Assembly (NCBI GenBank): GCA_947448025.1
Contig: CANFLV010000011.1
Coordinates: forward strand, 62,001-126,000
Direction of reading: 5' to 3'
Origin: Oxalobacteraceae bacterium
GTDB taxonomy: Bacteria > Pseudomonadota > Gammaproteobacteria > Burkholderiales > Burkholderiaceae_D
DNA length: 64,000 nt
Of the stretch, positions 9,817 through 19,757 are shown in pieces (position 1 is the stretch's first letter; the number at the start of each line of letters is the position of its first letter). The notes under the pieces are model-generated. The model did not search any database, was not told where the DNA came from, and saw nothing but the letters and a program-made list of their open reading frames with translations. Both the position numbers and the translations under genes were made by a program.

Positions 9817-10572
9817 GTGACCTTGATGCTTTGGTTTCGCCTGGCACGGGTATGTCTGCATTTGCTGGCGGGGCTGCTGACGGCAGCGTTCGTGTTTCCG
9901 TTCACCTCTGCTGTGGTGCGCAGCCGGCTCGTCAAACGCTGGTCGAGCAAACTGCTGCTGATCTGCCGGGTGCAGGTCGCCTTTCGCGGCGACCGCTCGA
10001 GTCTTGCGCAAGCCCGCGCGCTGATCGTGGCCAATCATGTTTCATGGCTGGATATCTTCGTCATCAATGCGATCCTGCCCTGTCGCTTCGTCGCCAAGGC
10101 CGATATCCGCGACTGGCCGCTACTCGGTTGGCTGTGCGACAAGGCGGGCACGATTTTCATTTCTCGTGGACGCATCCGCGATGTGCGGTTGATTTTCGAA
10201 AATCTCGTGGCCAGCCTGCAGGCTGGCGAGCATGTCGCGTTTTTTCCGGAAGGGACCACAGCTGCGCAAGGCAGGCTGCTGCCGTTTCATGCGAATTTAT
10301 TCGAGGCGGCGATCGATGCGCAGGTTCCCGTGCAAGCCTTCGCGCTGCGCTATCTCGATGCCAGTGGCGGCTTGCATCCGGCCGCCGATTTCATCGGTGA
10401 GATGACGTTCGCCGAAAGCATGCTGCTGATCTTGCGTAGCGATGCCATGCACGCAGAACTGGTGATCCTGCCGCAGATGGCGTCCGATGGCGCGCACCGG
10501 CGCGAGCTGGCACAAGCAGCCCATGCAGCGATCGCTGCTGCGCTCGATATCGACGTCGACGCGCTGGTCTGA
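9817..10572 (+). CDS. plsC: 1-acyl-sn-glycerol-3-phosphate acyltransferase (PlsC family)
   Basis: 251 aa with GTG start at 9817 (an ATG at 9826 is an alternative), 8 bp after pyrC. The HX4D catalytic motif is NHVSWLDIF and the glycerophosphate-binding block is FFPEGTTAAQG. An N-terminal hydrophobic helix (LHLLAGLLTAAFVFPF) anchors it at the inner membrane. The family transfers acyl chains to lysophosphatidate in phospholipid synthesis; some members acylate other lysophospholipids or ornithine lipid, so the precise acceptor is unproven. Last gene of the pyr run; its stop lies 4 bp from the stop of the convergent apaH. Confidence 0.85.
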   Translation: MTLMLWFRLARVCLHLLAGLLTAAFVFPFTSAVVRSRLVKRWSSKLLLICRVQVAFRGDRSSLAQARALIVANHVSWLDIFVINAILPCRFVAKADIRDWPLLGWLCDKAGTIFISRGRIRDVRLIFENLVASLQAGEHVAFFPEGTTAAQGRLLPFHANLFEAAIDAQVPVQAFALRYLDASGGLHPAADFIGEMTFAESMLLILRSDAMHAELVILPQMASDGAHRRELAQAAHAAIAAALDIDVDALV

Positions 10573-10576
10573 GGTT

Positions 10577-11398
10577 TTATTTTCCCGGCTTCTGACATTG
10601 CGGGCAGTCGACCTGGAACAAGGTCCGGTCTTCCAGTCTCACCGCTGTCAGTTTGCCGCCCCAGACGCAGCCGGTATCGAGGCCGATCAGGTTCGCTCGC
10701 ATCGTCAGCCCACGCTCGGACCAATGACCAAAGACGACCGTGACGTTTTCGCTCAGGCGTCCCGGGATGTCAAACCATGGCAGCAAGGGATCGTCATCCT
10801 CGCGCAGCCCACCGCCTGCGGCAAAGTCCATGCGACCGTCGCGCTCACAATACCGCATCCGCGTCATTGCATTGACTATGCAGCGCAACCTATCATTGCC
10901 GATAAGACTATCGTCCCATTTTGACGGTTCCTTGCCATACATCGCGCGCAGAAAATCCAGCCAGTTTGGCCCTTGCAAGACCGTTTCCACTTCATGTGCC
11001 AGCGCCAGTGCCTGCGACGCCGTCCATTGCGGCAGTACGCCGGCATGCACGATCAGGTGGCCGTCATGTTCCAGTGCCAGCGGCTGATGCCTGAGCCAGT
11101 CCAGCAGCACCTCGCGATCGGGCGCTGCCAGAATATCGTCCAGCGTATCCGATGCATGCGCTTTGCGGATGCCATTGGCCACAGCCAGCAGGTTCAGGTC
11201 ATGATTGCCGAGCACCGTCTGTGCTTGCGCGCCGAGCCCCCGCAGGGTGCGCAAGGTCGCCAGCGAATCCGGCCCGCGGTTCACCAGGTCGCCTGCAAAA
11301 ATCAGGCGGGCGTCGCCCGGCTCCGCAGCGATGCGGTGGCAGAGTTCCAGCAGCTGCTGGTGACAGCCTTGCAGGTCACCTATTACGTATGTTGGCAT
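10577..11398 (-). CDS. apaH: Symmetrical bis(5'-nucleosyl)-tetraphosphatase
   Basis: 273 aa. Hydrolyses Ap4A to two ADP. Metallophosphatase motifs near the N-terminus: [22 protein letters not shown] and GNHDLNLL, then the His-containing [10 protein letters not shown] and FGHWSERGL. The start at 11398 puts the first motif at the usual distance ([11 protein letters not shown]); the open frame continues 22 codons upstream but without family resemblance. Transcribed away from the polysaccharide locus, sharing the 260-bp spacer with rfbB. Confidence 0.95.
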   Translation of the reverse strand: MPTYVIGDLQGCHQQLLELCHRIAAEPGDARLIFAGDLVNRGPDSLATLRTLRGLGAQAQTVLGNHDLNLLAVANGIRKAHASDTLDDILAAPDREVLLDWLRHQPLALEHDGHLIVHAGVLPQWTASQALALAHEVETVLQGPNWLDFLRAMYGKEPSKWDDSLIGNDRLRCIVNAMTRMRYCERDGRMDFAAGGGLREDDDPLLPWFDIPGRLSENVTVVFGHWSERGLTMRANLIGLDTGCVWGGKLTAVRLEDRTLFQVDCPQCQKPGK

Positions 11399-11658
11399 GG
11401 GATTGGGCTGGTCGTGGTGAACATGAGGTGAGGGATTTTTTATCGGCAGGAATAAACAGTGCACCGGCTAATCGAAATGTGTAGTGAAAATTTACAATAA
11501 TTACAAGATCTTTGACGTGAATGTGAAGGATACTGCAGAAAATTACGCATAAGCTACACATCATATTTAGCCTAACGTAAAATCTTGGATATGACATTAC
11601 ATCAATTAGCAATTCTGTAAGTAATACCATGGTGTTTACAGACGATTTTTAGGGCGCA
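11399..11658. promoter_or_regulatory. AT-rich divergent spacer upstream of apaH and the polysaccharide locus
   Basis: 260 bp, clearly AT-richer than the flanking genes. It must hold the apaH promoter (minus) and the rfbB promoter (plus). No single pair of -35/-10 boxes with proper spacing stands out, and no open frame of note is present, so no exact promoter is called. The change in base composition marks the left border of the surface-polysaccharide region. Confidence 0.5.
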
Positions 11659-12747
11659 ATGCAGATGATTCTAGTAACAGGTGGTGCCGGCTTTATCGGA
11701 TCTAATTTTGTGCTCGACTGGATAGCCGGGCAGGGCGAGGCAGTCGTCAATGTTGACAAGCTGACCTATGCCGGTAATTTGAACAATTTGACATCGATCA
11801 GGCAAAATCCGCTGCATCATTTTGTCCAGGCCGATATTTGCGATACTGAAAAGATGGCAGCGCTGCTGGCGCAATATCAGCCGCGCGCGATTGTCCATTT
11901 TGCCGCAGAAAGCCACGTCGACCGCTCCATCCTCGGGCCCGGCGCCTTCATTACGACCAATATCAACGGCACTTTCAGCCTGCTCGAAGCGAGTCGCGCT
12001 TACTGGAGCGCGCTGCCTTCAGATGAAAAAGCCGCCTTCCGCTTTTTGCAGGTCTCAACCGATGAAGTCTATGGCACGCTCAGCGCGGATGATCCGGCCT
12101 TCAGCGAGACTACGCCCTTCGCACCGAATAGCCCCTACGCCGCCTCGAAAGCCGCCGCCGACCATCTGGTGCGCGCCTATCACCATACCTATGGCATGCC
12201 GACGCTGACAACGAATTGCTCGAATAATTACGGCCCCTTCCATTTCCCGGAAAAGCTGATTCCGCTGGTGATCACGAATGCGCTGGCCGGCAAGCCCCTG
12301 CCGATTTATGGCGATGGCCAGCAGGTGCGTGACTGGCTGTTCGTCAATGATCATGGCGCGGCGATCCGTGAGGTGCTGGCGGCCGGTACGCCCGGCGAGA
12401 CTTACAATATCGGCGGCTGGAATGAAAAGACCAATCTCGACGTCGTGCACACACTGTGTGCGCTGCTTGATGAATTGAAACCGAAAGCTGATGGCAGCAG
12501 TTATCAGACGCAAATCACTTACGTCAAAGACCGGCCCGGCCACGACCGCCGCTATGCCATCGATGCGCGCAAAATTGAACGCGAACTCGGCTGGAAGCCG
12601 CGCGAGACTTTCGAGACCGGCATGCGCAAGACCGTGCAATGGTATCTCGGCCATCAGGAATGGATCGCCGATGTGCAATCGGGCGACTATCTGAAATGGG
12701 TAGAACAGAACTATGCAGGCCGTACGGCTGCAACGGAGCCACAATGA
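11659..12747 (+). CDS. rfbB: dTDP-glucose 4,6-dehydratase
   Basis: 362 aa extended SDR. Converts dTDP-D-glucose to dTDP-4-keto-6-deoxyglucose, the second step of dTDP-L-rhamnose synthesis. Nucleotide-binding [11 protein letters not shown] at the N-terminus, catalytic DEVYG and [12 protein letters not shown] (YxxxK), and [10 protein letters not shown], all typical of RmlB. First gene of rfbBACD; the stop overlaps the rfbA start (ATGA). Start at ATG 11659; the ATG two codons on is equally possible. Confidence 0.96.
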   Translation: MQMILVTGGAGFIGSNFVLDWIAGQGEAVVNVDKLTYAGNLNNLTSIRQNPLHHFVQADICDTEKMAALLAQYQPRAIVHFAAESHVDRSILGPGAFITTNINGTFSLLEASRAYWSALPSDEKAAFRFLQVSTDEVYGTLSADDPAFSETTPFAPNSPYAASKAAADHLVRAYHHTYGMPTLTTNCSNNYGPFHFPEKLIPLVITNALAGKPLPIYGDGQQVRDWLFVNDHGAAIREVLAAGTPGETYNIGGWNEKTNLDVVHTLCALLDELKPKADGSSYQTQITYVKDRPGHDRRYAIDARKIERELGWKPRETFETGMRKTVQWYLGHQEWIADVQSGDYLKWVEQNYAGRTAATEPQ

Positions 12748-13640
12748 CAATATCTGCGACCGCGCGCCGCGGCATTATCCTTGCTGGCGGTTCCGGCACG
12801 CGCCTGTATCCAGTCACCATGGCGGTCTCGAAACAGCTGCTGCCGGTGTACGACAAGCCAATGATTTACTATCCGCTGACGACGTTGATGCTGGCCGGCA
12901 TACGCGACATCCTGCTGATCTCGACGCCGCAAGACACGCCGCGTTTTCGCGAACTGCTTGGTGATGGCGGGCAGTGGGGCATCAACATTACTTACGCCGT
13001 GCAGCCAACGCCGGACGGTCTGGCGCAAGCCTTTATCATCGGCCGCGAATTCGTTGGAAACAGTCCTTCGGCGCTGATCCTTGGCGATAATATCTATTAC
13101 GGCCATGAATTCGATGCCCAGCTGAGTGAAGCCTGTGCGCGCACCGATGGCTCCACTGTGTTTGCTTACCATGTGACCGATCCCGAGCGCTATGGCGTGG
13201 TGGAATTCAATGCGCAGCGCCAGGCAGTCAGCATCGAAGAAAAGCCCACCAAACCGAAATCGAATTACGCTGTCACCGGCCTGTATTTTTATGACCAGCA
13301 GGTCTGCGACATTGCCGCCAGCATCAAGCCTTCACCGCGCGGTGAACTCGAAATCACGGATGTGAATCGCGTCTATCTCGAAAAGAACGAGCTCAATGTC
13401 GAAGTCATGGGGCGTGGCATGGCCTGGCTCGACACCGGTACGCATGAATCGCTACTTGATGCCGGCCAGTTCATCGCCACATTGGAGAAGCGTCAGGGCC
13501 TGAAGGTCGCCTGCCCGGAAGAAATCGCGTACCGCAAAGGCTATATCGGCGCGGAGCAGCTGGAAAAACTCGCGCGTCCCCTGCTGAAAAATGCTTACGG
13601 CCAGTATCTGCTGCGCCTACTTGATGACAAGATATTCTGA
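12744..13640 (+). CDS. rfbA: Glucose-1-phosphate thymidylyltransferase
   Basis: 298 aa. Makes dTDP-D-glucose from glucose-1-phosphate and dTTP. The nucleotidyltransferase signature [11 protein letters not shown] follows the N-terminus; DNIYYGHEF, the EEKP lysine and [10 protein letters not shown] are as in RmlA. The start at 12744 overlaps the rfbB stop by 4 bp; the frame is open further upstream inside rfbB, but those 35 codons are not RmlA-like. Two bp separate it from rfbC. Confidence 0.96.
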   Translation: MTISATARRGIILAGGSGTRLYPVTMAVSKQLLPVYDKPMIYYPLTTLMLAGIRDILLISTPQDTPRFRELLGDGGQWGINITYAVQPTPDGLAQAFIIGREFVGNSPSALILGDNIYYGHEFDAQLSEACARTDGSTVFAYHVTDPERYGVVEFNAQRQAVSIEEKPTKPKSNYAVTGLYFYDQQVCDIAASIKPSPRGELEITDVNRVYLEKNELNVEVMGRGMAWLDTGTHESLLDAGQFIATLEKRQGLKVACPEEIAYRKGYIGAEQLEKLARPLLKNAYGQYLLRLLDDKIF

Positions 13641-13642
13641 AC

Positions 13643-14194
13643 ATGAAACCAGCCATCGCACTACCTGAAGTACATGTGTTCGAGCCGAAAGTGTTCGGTG
13701 ACGCGCGCGGATTTTTTTACGAGAGTTTCAACGAACGCCGCTTCGCAGAGCAGACCGGCCTTGGCGACGCGGTACCGCATTTCGTCCAGGATAATCATTC
13801 GAAGTCGGCGCACAATGTCTTGCGCGGCTTGCATTATCAGATCCGCCAGCCGCAGGGCAAGCTCGTACGCGTGATCGCCGGCGCCGTTTTCGATGTCGCT
13901 GTCGACGTGCGCAAGAGTTCACCGACCTTCGGGCGTTGGTTCGGTACCACGCTGTCGGCGGAAAACCAGAAGCAGATGTGGATTCCGGTCGGCTTTGCGC
14001 ATGGCTTCGTGGTTCTCAGCGAGACCGCAGAATTCCTCTACAAGACCACCGATTACTGGGCGCCTGAACATGAGCGCTGCATCCGCTGGGACGATCCGGC
14101 CATCGGCATTGACTGGCCGATCACGGATGCGCCTCTGCTGTCGGGCAAGGACGCTGGTGGCAGTTTGCTGGCCGATGCGGAACTGTTCGCATGA
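13643..14194 (+). CDS. rfbC: dTDP-4-dehydrorhamnose 3,5-epimerase
   Basis: 183 aa cupin-fold epimerase, the usual length. Visible landmarks: EPKVFGDARGFFYESFN, the catalytic His in VLRGLHYQ, PQGKLVRV and IPVGFAHGF. Third step of dTDP-L-rhamnose synthesis. The stop overlaps the rfbD start codon (ATGA), indicating translational coupling. Confidence 0.96.
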   Translation: MKPAIALPEVHVFEPKVFGDARGFFYESFNERRFAEQTGLGDAVPHFVQDNHSKSAHNVLRGLHYQIRQPQGKLVRVIAGAVFDVAVDVRKSSPTFGRWFGTTLSAENQKQMWIPVGFAHGFVVLSETAEFLYKTTDYWAPEHERCIRWDDPAIGIDWPITDAPLLSGKDAGGSLLADAELFA

Positions 14195-15060
14195 AAATCC
14201 TGCTCACTGGCGTAGCGGGTCAAGTCGGTTATGAACTCGCGCGCAGCCTGCAGAGTGTAGGTGAAGTGATCGCGCTGGATCGACGCGGCATGGATCTCGC
14301 TGATCTCGATCAGGTGCGCGACGTGATCCGCGCAGTGAAGCCGACGCTGATCGTTAATCCCGCCGCTTATACGGCCGTCGACAAGGCAGAGCAAGAGCCG
14401 GAACTGGCCATGCGCGTCAACGGCGAAGCGCCCGGCGTGATGGCGCAAGAGGCAGCCCGTCTGGGCGCGGCGATGATCCACTATTCGACCGATTATGTCT
14501 TTGATGGCAGCAAGGCCGGCGCCTATTCCGAAGACGATGCGACTAATCCCTTGAGTGTCTATGGCCGCAGTAAGCTCGCCGGTGAACAGGCGGTGCAGGC
14601 GGCTGGCATCGACCATCTGATTTTGCGTACCAGCTGGGTCTACGGCACGCGCGGCAAGAACTTTCTGCTCACGATCAAGCGCCTGGCACAGGAACGTGAT
14701 GAACTGCGCATCGTCGCCGACCAGCATGGTGCGCCGACCTGGTGCCGCACTATCGCTGACACCACGGCCAACATTGTCTGCCAGCTCGCGCAGGCATCGG
14801 CTGCAGCAAACAAATGGCAAGAAGTTTCAGGCATTTACCATCTCACTGCTCAAGGTCAAACCACCTGGCACGGATTCGCCCAAGCTATCGTGGCGGCGCT
14901 GCCTGAATCTAAAAAACCGCAGATTACGCCCATCAGTACGAGCGACTATCCATTACCGGCCGTTCGCCCGCAAAATTCCGTGCTGTCTAGTCAGCGCCTG
15001 ATGACAAGGTTTTGCCGTTTGCCGCATTGGCAGGCAGCGCTGGCCTTGAGTCTGGAGTGA
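14191..15060 (+). CDS. rfbD: dTDP-4-dehydrorhamnose reductase
   Basis: 289 aa. NADPH-dependent last step giving dTDP-L-rhamnose. Rossmann motif GVAGQVGYEL, NPAAYTAVDKAE, STDYVFDG and catalytic YGRSKLAGEQ. Completes the four-gene pathway in the order B-A-C-D. No rhamnosyltransferase that would obviously use dTDP-L-rhamnose follows at once; the next genes belong to a GDP-sugar pathway. Confidence 0.95.
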   Translation: MKILLTGVAGQVGYELARSLQSVGEVIALDRRGMDLADLDQVRDVIRAVKPTLIVNPAAYTAVDKAEQEPELAMRVNGEAPGVMAQEAARLGAAMIHYSTDYVFDGSKAGAYSEDDATNPLSVYGRSKLAGEQAVQAAGIDHLILRTSWVYGTRGKNFLLTIKRLAQERDELRIVADQHGAPTWCRTIADTTANIVCQLAQASAAANKWQEVSGIYHLTAQGQTTWHGFAQAIVAALPESKKPQITPISTSDYPLPAVRPQNSVLSSQRLMTRFCRLPHWQAALALSLE

Positions 15061-15109
15061 GGATGCGGGCGTCAGCGAGCTGGTTCAAATTTATAAGTAG
15101 AAAGTGCGT

Positions 15110-16513
15110 ATGTTAATTCCTGTGATTCTCTCTGGTGGCGCCGGAACCCGGCTTTGGCCGGTATCGCGCGAAGCGCATCCTAAGCCCTTCATGCGTATCG
15201 CCGGCGGCAAGAGCCTGCTGACGCAAACCTATGAGCGTGCACTGGCCGTGTCGAACCAGATGGCACCGCTGATCGTGACGAATCGCGATTATTATTTTCT
15301 GTCGCGCGATGACCTGGCCAATCAGGATGTGCAAGCGCGTTACCTGCTCGAGCCGAGCGGACGTAACACCACGCCGGCGATCGCCATGGCGGCGCTGTGG
15401 GCGCTGAGCCAGAAAAAAGATGCCTGCCTGCTGGTCATGCCAGCCGATCACCTGATCCGCGATACCCCGACTTTTTACGCCGCCGTGCAGCAGGCGCAAA
15501 TCCTGGCGCGCGATGGCCACCTCGTGCTGTTTGGCGTGCGTCCGACCGGACCCGAAACAGGTTTTGGTTACATTGAAATGGGCGAGCCGCTTACGCCGTT
15601 TGCCAATAGCGTGCTGCGCTTTGTCGAAAAGCCCGATGCGGCGACCGCGGCAAAATATCTGGCGCATGGCAATTATGTCTGGAATAGCGGCATGTTCTGC
15701 TTTAGCGCGCAGGCCATCGTGGACGCGTTGCAAACGCATAGCCCGGTCCTGATGAACGCCGCCCGTGCAGTTTGGGCAGCCACTGAGATCGATGGTAACA
15801 AGATGGAATTGCCGGCGAGTTTTTCCGCGCTTGAAAATATCTCCATCGATTACGCCGTCATGGAAAAAGCGCAAAACATCAGCGTCATCCCCGGCGATTT
15901 TGACTGGAGCGACATTGGCGCCTGGAGTGCGGTCGCCGAAGCCTGCCCGGCCGATTCCGAAGGCAATACCACCAGCGGCGACAATATCGTCATCGACAGC
16001 CGCAATATCCATATCGAGAGCGACGACCGGCTCGTGGCGGCCATTGGTCTCGATGATTTGCTGATCATTGATACCGCCGATGCGCTGCTCGTCGCACACA
16101 AGTCCAAGAGCCAGGAAGTCAAACAGGTCGTGACGCAGTTGAAGGCCAAGCAGCATCAGGCGCACAAGCATCACCGCACGGTATCGCGTCCCTGGGGGAC
16201 TTACACGGTGCTTGAAGAAGGTCCGGGTTTCAAGATCAAGCGCATCGTCGTGCGCCCGGGTGCGTCATTGTCATTGCAGATGCATCATCACCGCAGCGAG
16301 CACTGGGTCGTTGTCTCCGGCGTGGCCGAAGTATGCAATGGTGAGCAGACCATCGTGCTCAACCCGAACCAGTCGACCTATATTCCCGCCGGTTTCAAGC
16401 ACAGGCTGGCCAATCTTGGCGAGACGGCCCTGTCCTTGATCGAGGTACAATGCGGCCACTATCTGGGTGAAGACGATATCGTCCGTTTTGACGATGTTTA
16501 TGGCAGGGTCTAA
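15110..16513 (+). CDS. manC: Bifunctional mannose-1-phosphate guanylyltransferase / mannose-6-phosphate isomerase (type II)
   Basis: 467 aa, standard length for the fused WbpW/AlgA/ManC type. The N-terminal GMP domain has SGGAGTRLWPVSRE, MPADH and FVEKP; the C-terminal cupin PMI domain has GPGFKIKRI, LQMHHHRSEHWVVVSG and YIPAGFKH. Makes GDP-D-mannose, and possibly mannose-6-phosphate from fructose-6-phosphate. Start at ATG 15110 (MLIPVILSGG) rather than the GTG two codons upstream, as in homologues. It follows rfbD by 49 bp and precedes wzm by 3 bp, so it is probably cotranscribed with the exporter. Confidence 0.95.
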   Translation: MLIPVILSGGAGTRLWPVSREAHPKPFMRIAGGKSLLTQTYERALAVSNQMAPLIVTNRDYYFLSRDDLANQDVQARYLLEPSGRNTTPAIAMAALWALSQKKDACLLVMPADHLIRDTPTFYAAVQQAQILARDGHLVLFGVRPTGPETGFGYIEMGEPLTPFANSVLRFVEKPDAATAAKYLAHGNYVWNSGMFCFSAQAIVDALQTHSPVLMNAARAVWAATEIDGNKMELPASFSALENISIDYAVMEKAQNISVIPGDFDWSDIGAWSAVAEACPADSEGNTTSGDNIVIDSRNIHIESDDRLVAAIGLDDLLIIDTADALLVAHKSKSQEVKQVVTQLKAKQHQAHKHHRTVSRPWGTYTVLEEGPGFKIKRIVVRPGASLSLQMHHHRSEHWVVVSGVAEVCNGEQTIVLNPNQSTYIPAGFKHRLANLGETALSLIEVQCGHYLGEDDIVRFDDVYGRV

Positions 16514-16516
16514 TTA

Positions 16517-17335
16517 ATGGTGGCAAGTGCGGTAGCGGGTGGCGTCGGAATGCTGCGCGCGGTCTGGGGGTATCGCGGTTTTATCTGGGGTAGCGTCAAG
16601 CGCGAATTCCAGTCGCGCTACCGCAATTCAATGCTGGGTGCGGCATGGACAGTGTTGAATCCGCTGGCGATGATCGTCGTCTATACGGTGATATTTTCGC
16701 AAGTCATGAAGGCCAAACTGCCGGGCGTCGATAATGATTTCGCCTACAGCATTTACCTGTGCGCCGGCGTCCTCAGCTGGGGATTGTTCGCCGAGATCAC
16801 CGGTCGCGCGCAAAATGTCTTCCTTGAACATGCGAACCTGATCAAGAAGATCAATTTCCCGAGGATTTGCCTGCCTGTCATCGTGGTGCTCAATGCCAGC
16901 ATGAATTTTGCGATCATCTTTGGCCTGTTCCTGGCCTTCCTGGTTTTGTCCGGTAATTTTCCGGGCATGAATGCGCTGGCCCTGATCCCGGTATTGGCCA
17001 TACAGATTGTGTTTTCCATTGGTCTGGGCATCGTAATCGGTGTGCTGAATGTCTTCTTTCGCGATGTCGGCCAGTTTTTTGCAGTCTTGCTGCAGTTCTG
17101 GTTCTGGTTCACGCCGGTGGTCTATACCGCGGCGATCCTGCCAAAAGCCGTGCAACCTTTTGTCGCCATGAATCCGATGACGCCCTTGATCGGCGCATAC
17201 CAGGATATCCTCGTACATGGCCTGTGGCCGAACTGGGATAGCCTGCTGTTTCCCCTGCTGACCGGACTAGTGCTGTGCGTGTTCGGCATGCGCCTGTTTC
17301 GCAAACGCGCTGGTGAAATCGTCGATGAACTCTGA
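16517..17335 (+). CDS. wzm: O-antigen/polysaccharide ABC-2 exporter, permease
   Basis: 272 aa with six hydrophobic segments and the ABC-2 permease pattern: REFQSRYRNSMLGAAWTVL at the N-terminus and WFWFTPVVY near the C-terminus. Exports undecaprenyl-linked, fully polymerised glycan across the inner membrane together with the ATPase Wzt. Start ATG 16517, 3 bp after manC. Manganese-type or drug ABC-2 transporters are unlikely given neighbouring wzt, gmd and rmd. Confidence 0.93.
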   Translation: MVASAVAGGVGMLRAVWGYRGFIWGSVKREFQSRYRNSMLGAAWTVLNPLAMIVVYTVIFSQVMKAKLPGVDNDFAYSIYLCAGVLSWGLFAEITGRAQNVFLEHANLIKKINFPRICLPVIVVLNASMNFAIIFGLFLAFLVLSGNFPGMNALALIPVLAIQIVFSIGLGIVIGVLNVFFRDVGQFFAVLLQFWFWFTPVVYTAAILPKAVQPFVAMNPMTPLIGAYQDILVHGLWPNWDSLLFPLLTGLVLCVFGMRLFRKRAGEIVDEL

Positions 17336-17419
17336 TGCATTTGCTATGATGCAGCGCATTCACAAGAAGATTGAAAACACCATGCGCATGCGTTTGCCTG
17401 TCATGCGAGGCCCGCACTG

Positions 17420-18688
17420 ATGGGCTCCATACACGTAAGTAATCTGGGCAAGGCCTATAAACAGTACCCGACCCGCTGGTCGCGTTTGCTGGAATGGATG
17501 CTGCCGTCTGCCGGCCCGCGCCATGTGCTGAAGTGGGTCATGCAAAACGTGAATTTCCGCCTGCAGCAAGGCGAAGCCGTCGGCATCATCGGCATGAACG
17601 GCGCCGGTAAAAGCACCTTGCTGAAAATGATCGTCGGCACGACACAGCCGACGACGGGTTCGGTCGGCATCAGCGGCCGCGTGGCCGCCTTGCTGGAACT
17701 CGGCATGGGCTTCCATCCTGACTTCAGCGGCCGGCAAAATGTCTTCATGTCCGGTCAGTTGATGGGCATAGGCGTGGATGAATTGAACCGGCTGATGCCG
17801 GAGATTGAAGCTTTCGCGGAAATTGGCGACTATATCGACCAGCCGGTACGAACCTATTCCAGCGGCATGCAGATGCGCCTCGCCTTCAGCGTGGCCACGG
17901 CCTTGCGACCGGATGTGCTGATCGTCGATGAAGCCCTGTCGGTGGGTGATGCGTATTTCCAGCACAAGAGCTTCGAGCGTATCCGCGCCTTTCGCCAGGC
18001 AGGTACGACGCTGCTGATCGTGTCGCATGACAAGGCGGCGATCCAGTCGATCTGCGACCGCGCGCTGCTGCTCGATGGCGGCCGCGTGGTCAAGGAAGGT
18101 GCGCCCGAAGAAGTGATGGATTATTACAATGCCTTGCTGGCGCAGCGCGAAAACCAGAAGGTAACGCAGGCGACGCTCGCCGATGGCAAGGTGCAGACGG
18201 TGTCAGGCACCGGCGAAGCGGGCGTGATCCGTATTGGCTTACTCAATGCCCGGGGCGAGCCAGCGGAAGTCTTCGATGTTGGTGCGCCGGCGACGCTGGA
18301 AGTGGTCGTGCGCGCGCATGCGGTGATTCCGCGCCTGGTGCTCGGCTACATGATCAAGGACCGGCTGGGCCAGCCCATGTATGGCACCAATACCGACCTC
18401 AAGAAGCTGCCGCTACTGGATGTGCAGCCGGGCGAAACGCTGACTTACCGTTTCGATTTTCCGCTCAATCTCGGTCCCGGCAGTTATTCGATCGCCACGG
18501 CGCTGGCCAGTACCGAGACGCATCTGGTAAATAATTATGAGTGGCGCGACCTGGCGCTGGTATTTTCAGTGGCGAACCTGAGCCACGCGCCATTTGTCGG
18601 CTGCAGCTGGATCGATCCGCAGATTCACATAGCGCGACCGGCCTTGCATAGCGGCCAGGCGCCTGCTGCGGCGCTGTTAAAAGTTTGA
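17420..18688 (+). CDS. wzt: O-antigen ABC exporter ATPase with C-terminal glycan-recognition domain
   Basis: 422 aa. The N-terminal ABC domain has Walker A GMNGAGKST, signature YSSGMQMRLAF and Walker B VLIVDEALSVGD. From about residue 255 a separate beta-rich domain follows, of the Wzt C-terminal type that recognises the non-reducing end of the O-chain in some systems. Length matches the Wzt of the P. aeruginosa common polysaccharide antigen as I recall it. No chain-terminating methyltransferase or kinase is in the window, so what the C-terminal domain reads is open. Separated from wzm by 84 bp. Confidence 0.94.
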   Translation: MGSIHVSNLGKAYKQYPTRWSRLLEWMLPSAGPRHVLKWVMQNVNFRLQQGEAVGIIGMNGAGKSTLLKMIVGTTQPTTGSVGISGRVAALLELGMGFHPDFSGRQNVFMSGQLMGIGVDELNRLMPEIEAFAEIGDYIDQPVRTYSSGMQMRLAFSVATALRPDVLIVDEALSVGDAYFQHKSFERIRAFRQAGTTLLIVSHDKAAIQSICDRALLLDGGRVVKEGAPEEVMDYYNALLAQRENQKVTQATLADGKVQTVSGTGEAGVIRIGLLNARGEPAEVFDVGAPATLEVVVRAHAVIPRLVLGYMIKDRLGQPMYGTNTDLKKLPLLDVQPGETLTYRFDFPLNLGPGSYSIATALASTETHLVNNYEWRDLALVFSVANLSHAPFVGCSWIDPQIHIARPALHSGQAPAAALLKV

Positions 18689-18712
18689 ATTGACCATAGG
18701 GGCATCATTGAA

Positions 18713-19756
18713 ATGACGACTGTAAAAACTGCGATCATTACCGGCATCACCGGACAAGACGGCGCCTATCTCGCCGAACTGTTGCTCGAAAAAGGCTACC
18801 AGGTCTACGGTACGTATCGTCGTACCAGTTCCGTCAATTTCTGGCGCATCGAAGAACTTGGCAACGCCAAACATGCGAACCTGCATCTGGTCGAATATGA
18901 CCTGACCGACCTCGGTTCCAGCATCCGCCTGCTGCAAAGCACGGGCGCAACAGAAGTCTATAATCTCGCTGCGCAAAGTTTCGTCGGCGTCTCGTTTGAT
19001 CAGCCGGCCACGACCGCGCAGATCACCGCGATCGGGCCGCTGCACCTGCTGGAAGCAATCCGTATCGTCAATCCGTCGATTCGCTTTTATCAGGCCTCGA
19101 CCTCGGAAATGTTCGGCAAGGTGCAAGCCATCCCGCAAGTCGAGGACACGCCGTTTTATCCGCGTAGCCCCTACGGCGTGGCGAAACTGTACGCACACTG
19201 GATGACGATCAATTACCGCGAGTCCTACAATATCTTTGGCTGCAGCGGCATCCTGTTCAATCATGAGTCGCCGCTGCGCGGTCGTGAATTCGTCACGCGC
19301 AAGATCACCGACACGGTCGCCAAGATCAGCCTCGGCCAGCAAGACCTGCTTGAGCTGGGCAATATGGACGCCAAACGCGACTGGGGCTATGCCAAGGAAT
19401 ACGTCGAAGGCATGTGGCGCATGTTGCAGGCCGATGCGCCGGACACCTTCGTGCTGGCGACGAACCGGACCGAGACCGTGCGCGACTTCGTCACGATGGC
19501 CTTCAAGGGTGCCGGCATCAGCCTGGCATGGCGCGGCACTGCAGAGGCCGAGACGGCGGTGGACAGCGAAACCGGCAAGACGCTGGTGCGCGTGAATCCG
19601 AAATTCTATCGCCCGGCAGAAGTTGAACTGCTGATCGGTAATCCGGCCAAGGCGGCTGAAAAACTCGGCTGGGTGCCGCACACGACGCTCGAACAACTGT
19701 GCCAGATGATGGTCGAGGCTGATTTGCGTCGTAACAAAGCCGGATTTTCCTTCTGA
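18713..19756 (+). CDS. gmd: GDP-mannose 4,6-dehydratase
   Basis: 347 aa. Converts GDP-D-mannose to GDP-4-keto-6-deoxy-D-mannose with bound NADP. Seen: [50 protein letters not shown] (YxxxK) and FNHESPLRG, all strongly diagnostic. Preceded by manC/wzm/wzt and followed 1 bp later by an rmd-like reductase, so the product is most likely GDP-D-rhamnose rather than GDP-L-fucose (no fcl-type epimerase/reductase present). Confidence 0.96.
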   Translation: MTTVKTAIITGITGQDGAYLAELLLEKGYQVYGTYRRTSSVNFWRIEELGNAKHANLHLVEYDLTDLGSSIRLLQSTGATEVYNLAAQSFVGVSFDQPATTAQITAIGPLHLLEAIRIVNPSIRFYQASTSEMFGKVQAIPQVEDTPFYPRSPYGVAKLYAHWMTINYRESYNIFGCSGILFNHESPLRGREFVTRKITDTVAKISLGQQDLLELGNMDAKRDWGYAKEYVEGMWRMLQADAPDTFVLATNRTETVRDFVTMAFKGAGISLAWRGTAEAETAVDSETGKTLVRVNPKFYRPAEVELLIGNPAKAAEKLGWVPHTTLEQLCQMMVEADLRRNKAGFSF

Positions 19757-19757
19757 G

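Noticed and set aside
15113-16174. 353-codon frame antisense to manC
   Set aside because: No recognisable motif; the sense frame is a full ManC. Shadow frame.
16527-16595. Two near matches to the RfaH ops element (GCGGTAGCG and GGGTAGCGT) at the start of wzm
   Set aside because: Both lie inside the coding region, neither has the full GGCGGTAGCGTG, and no JUMPstart context is present. Likely coincidence.
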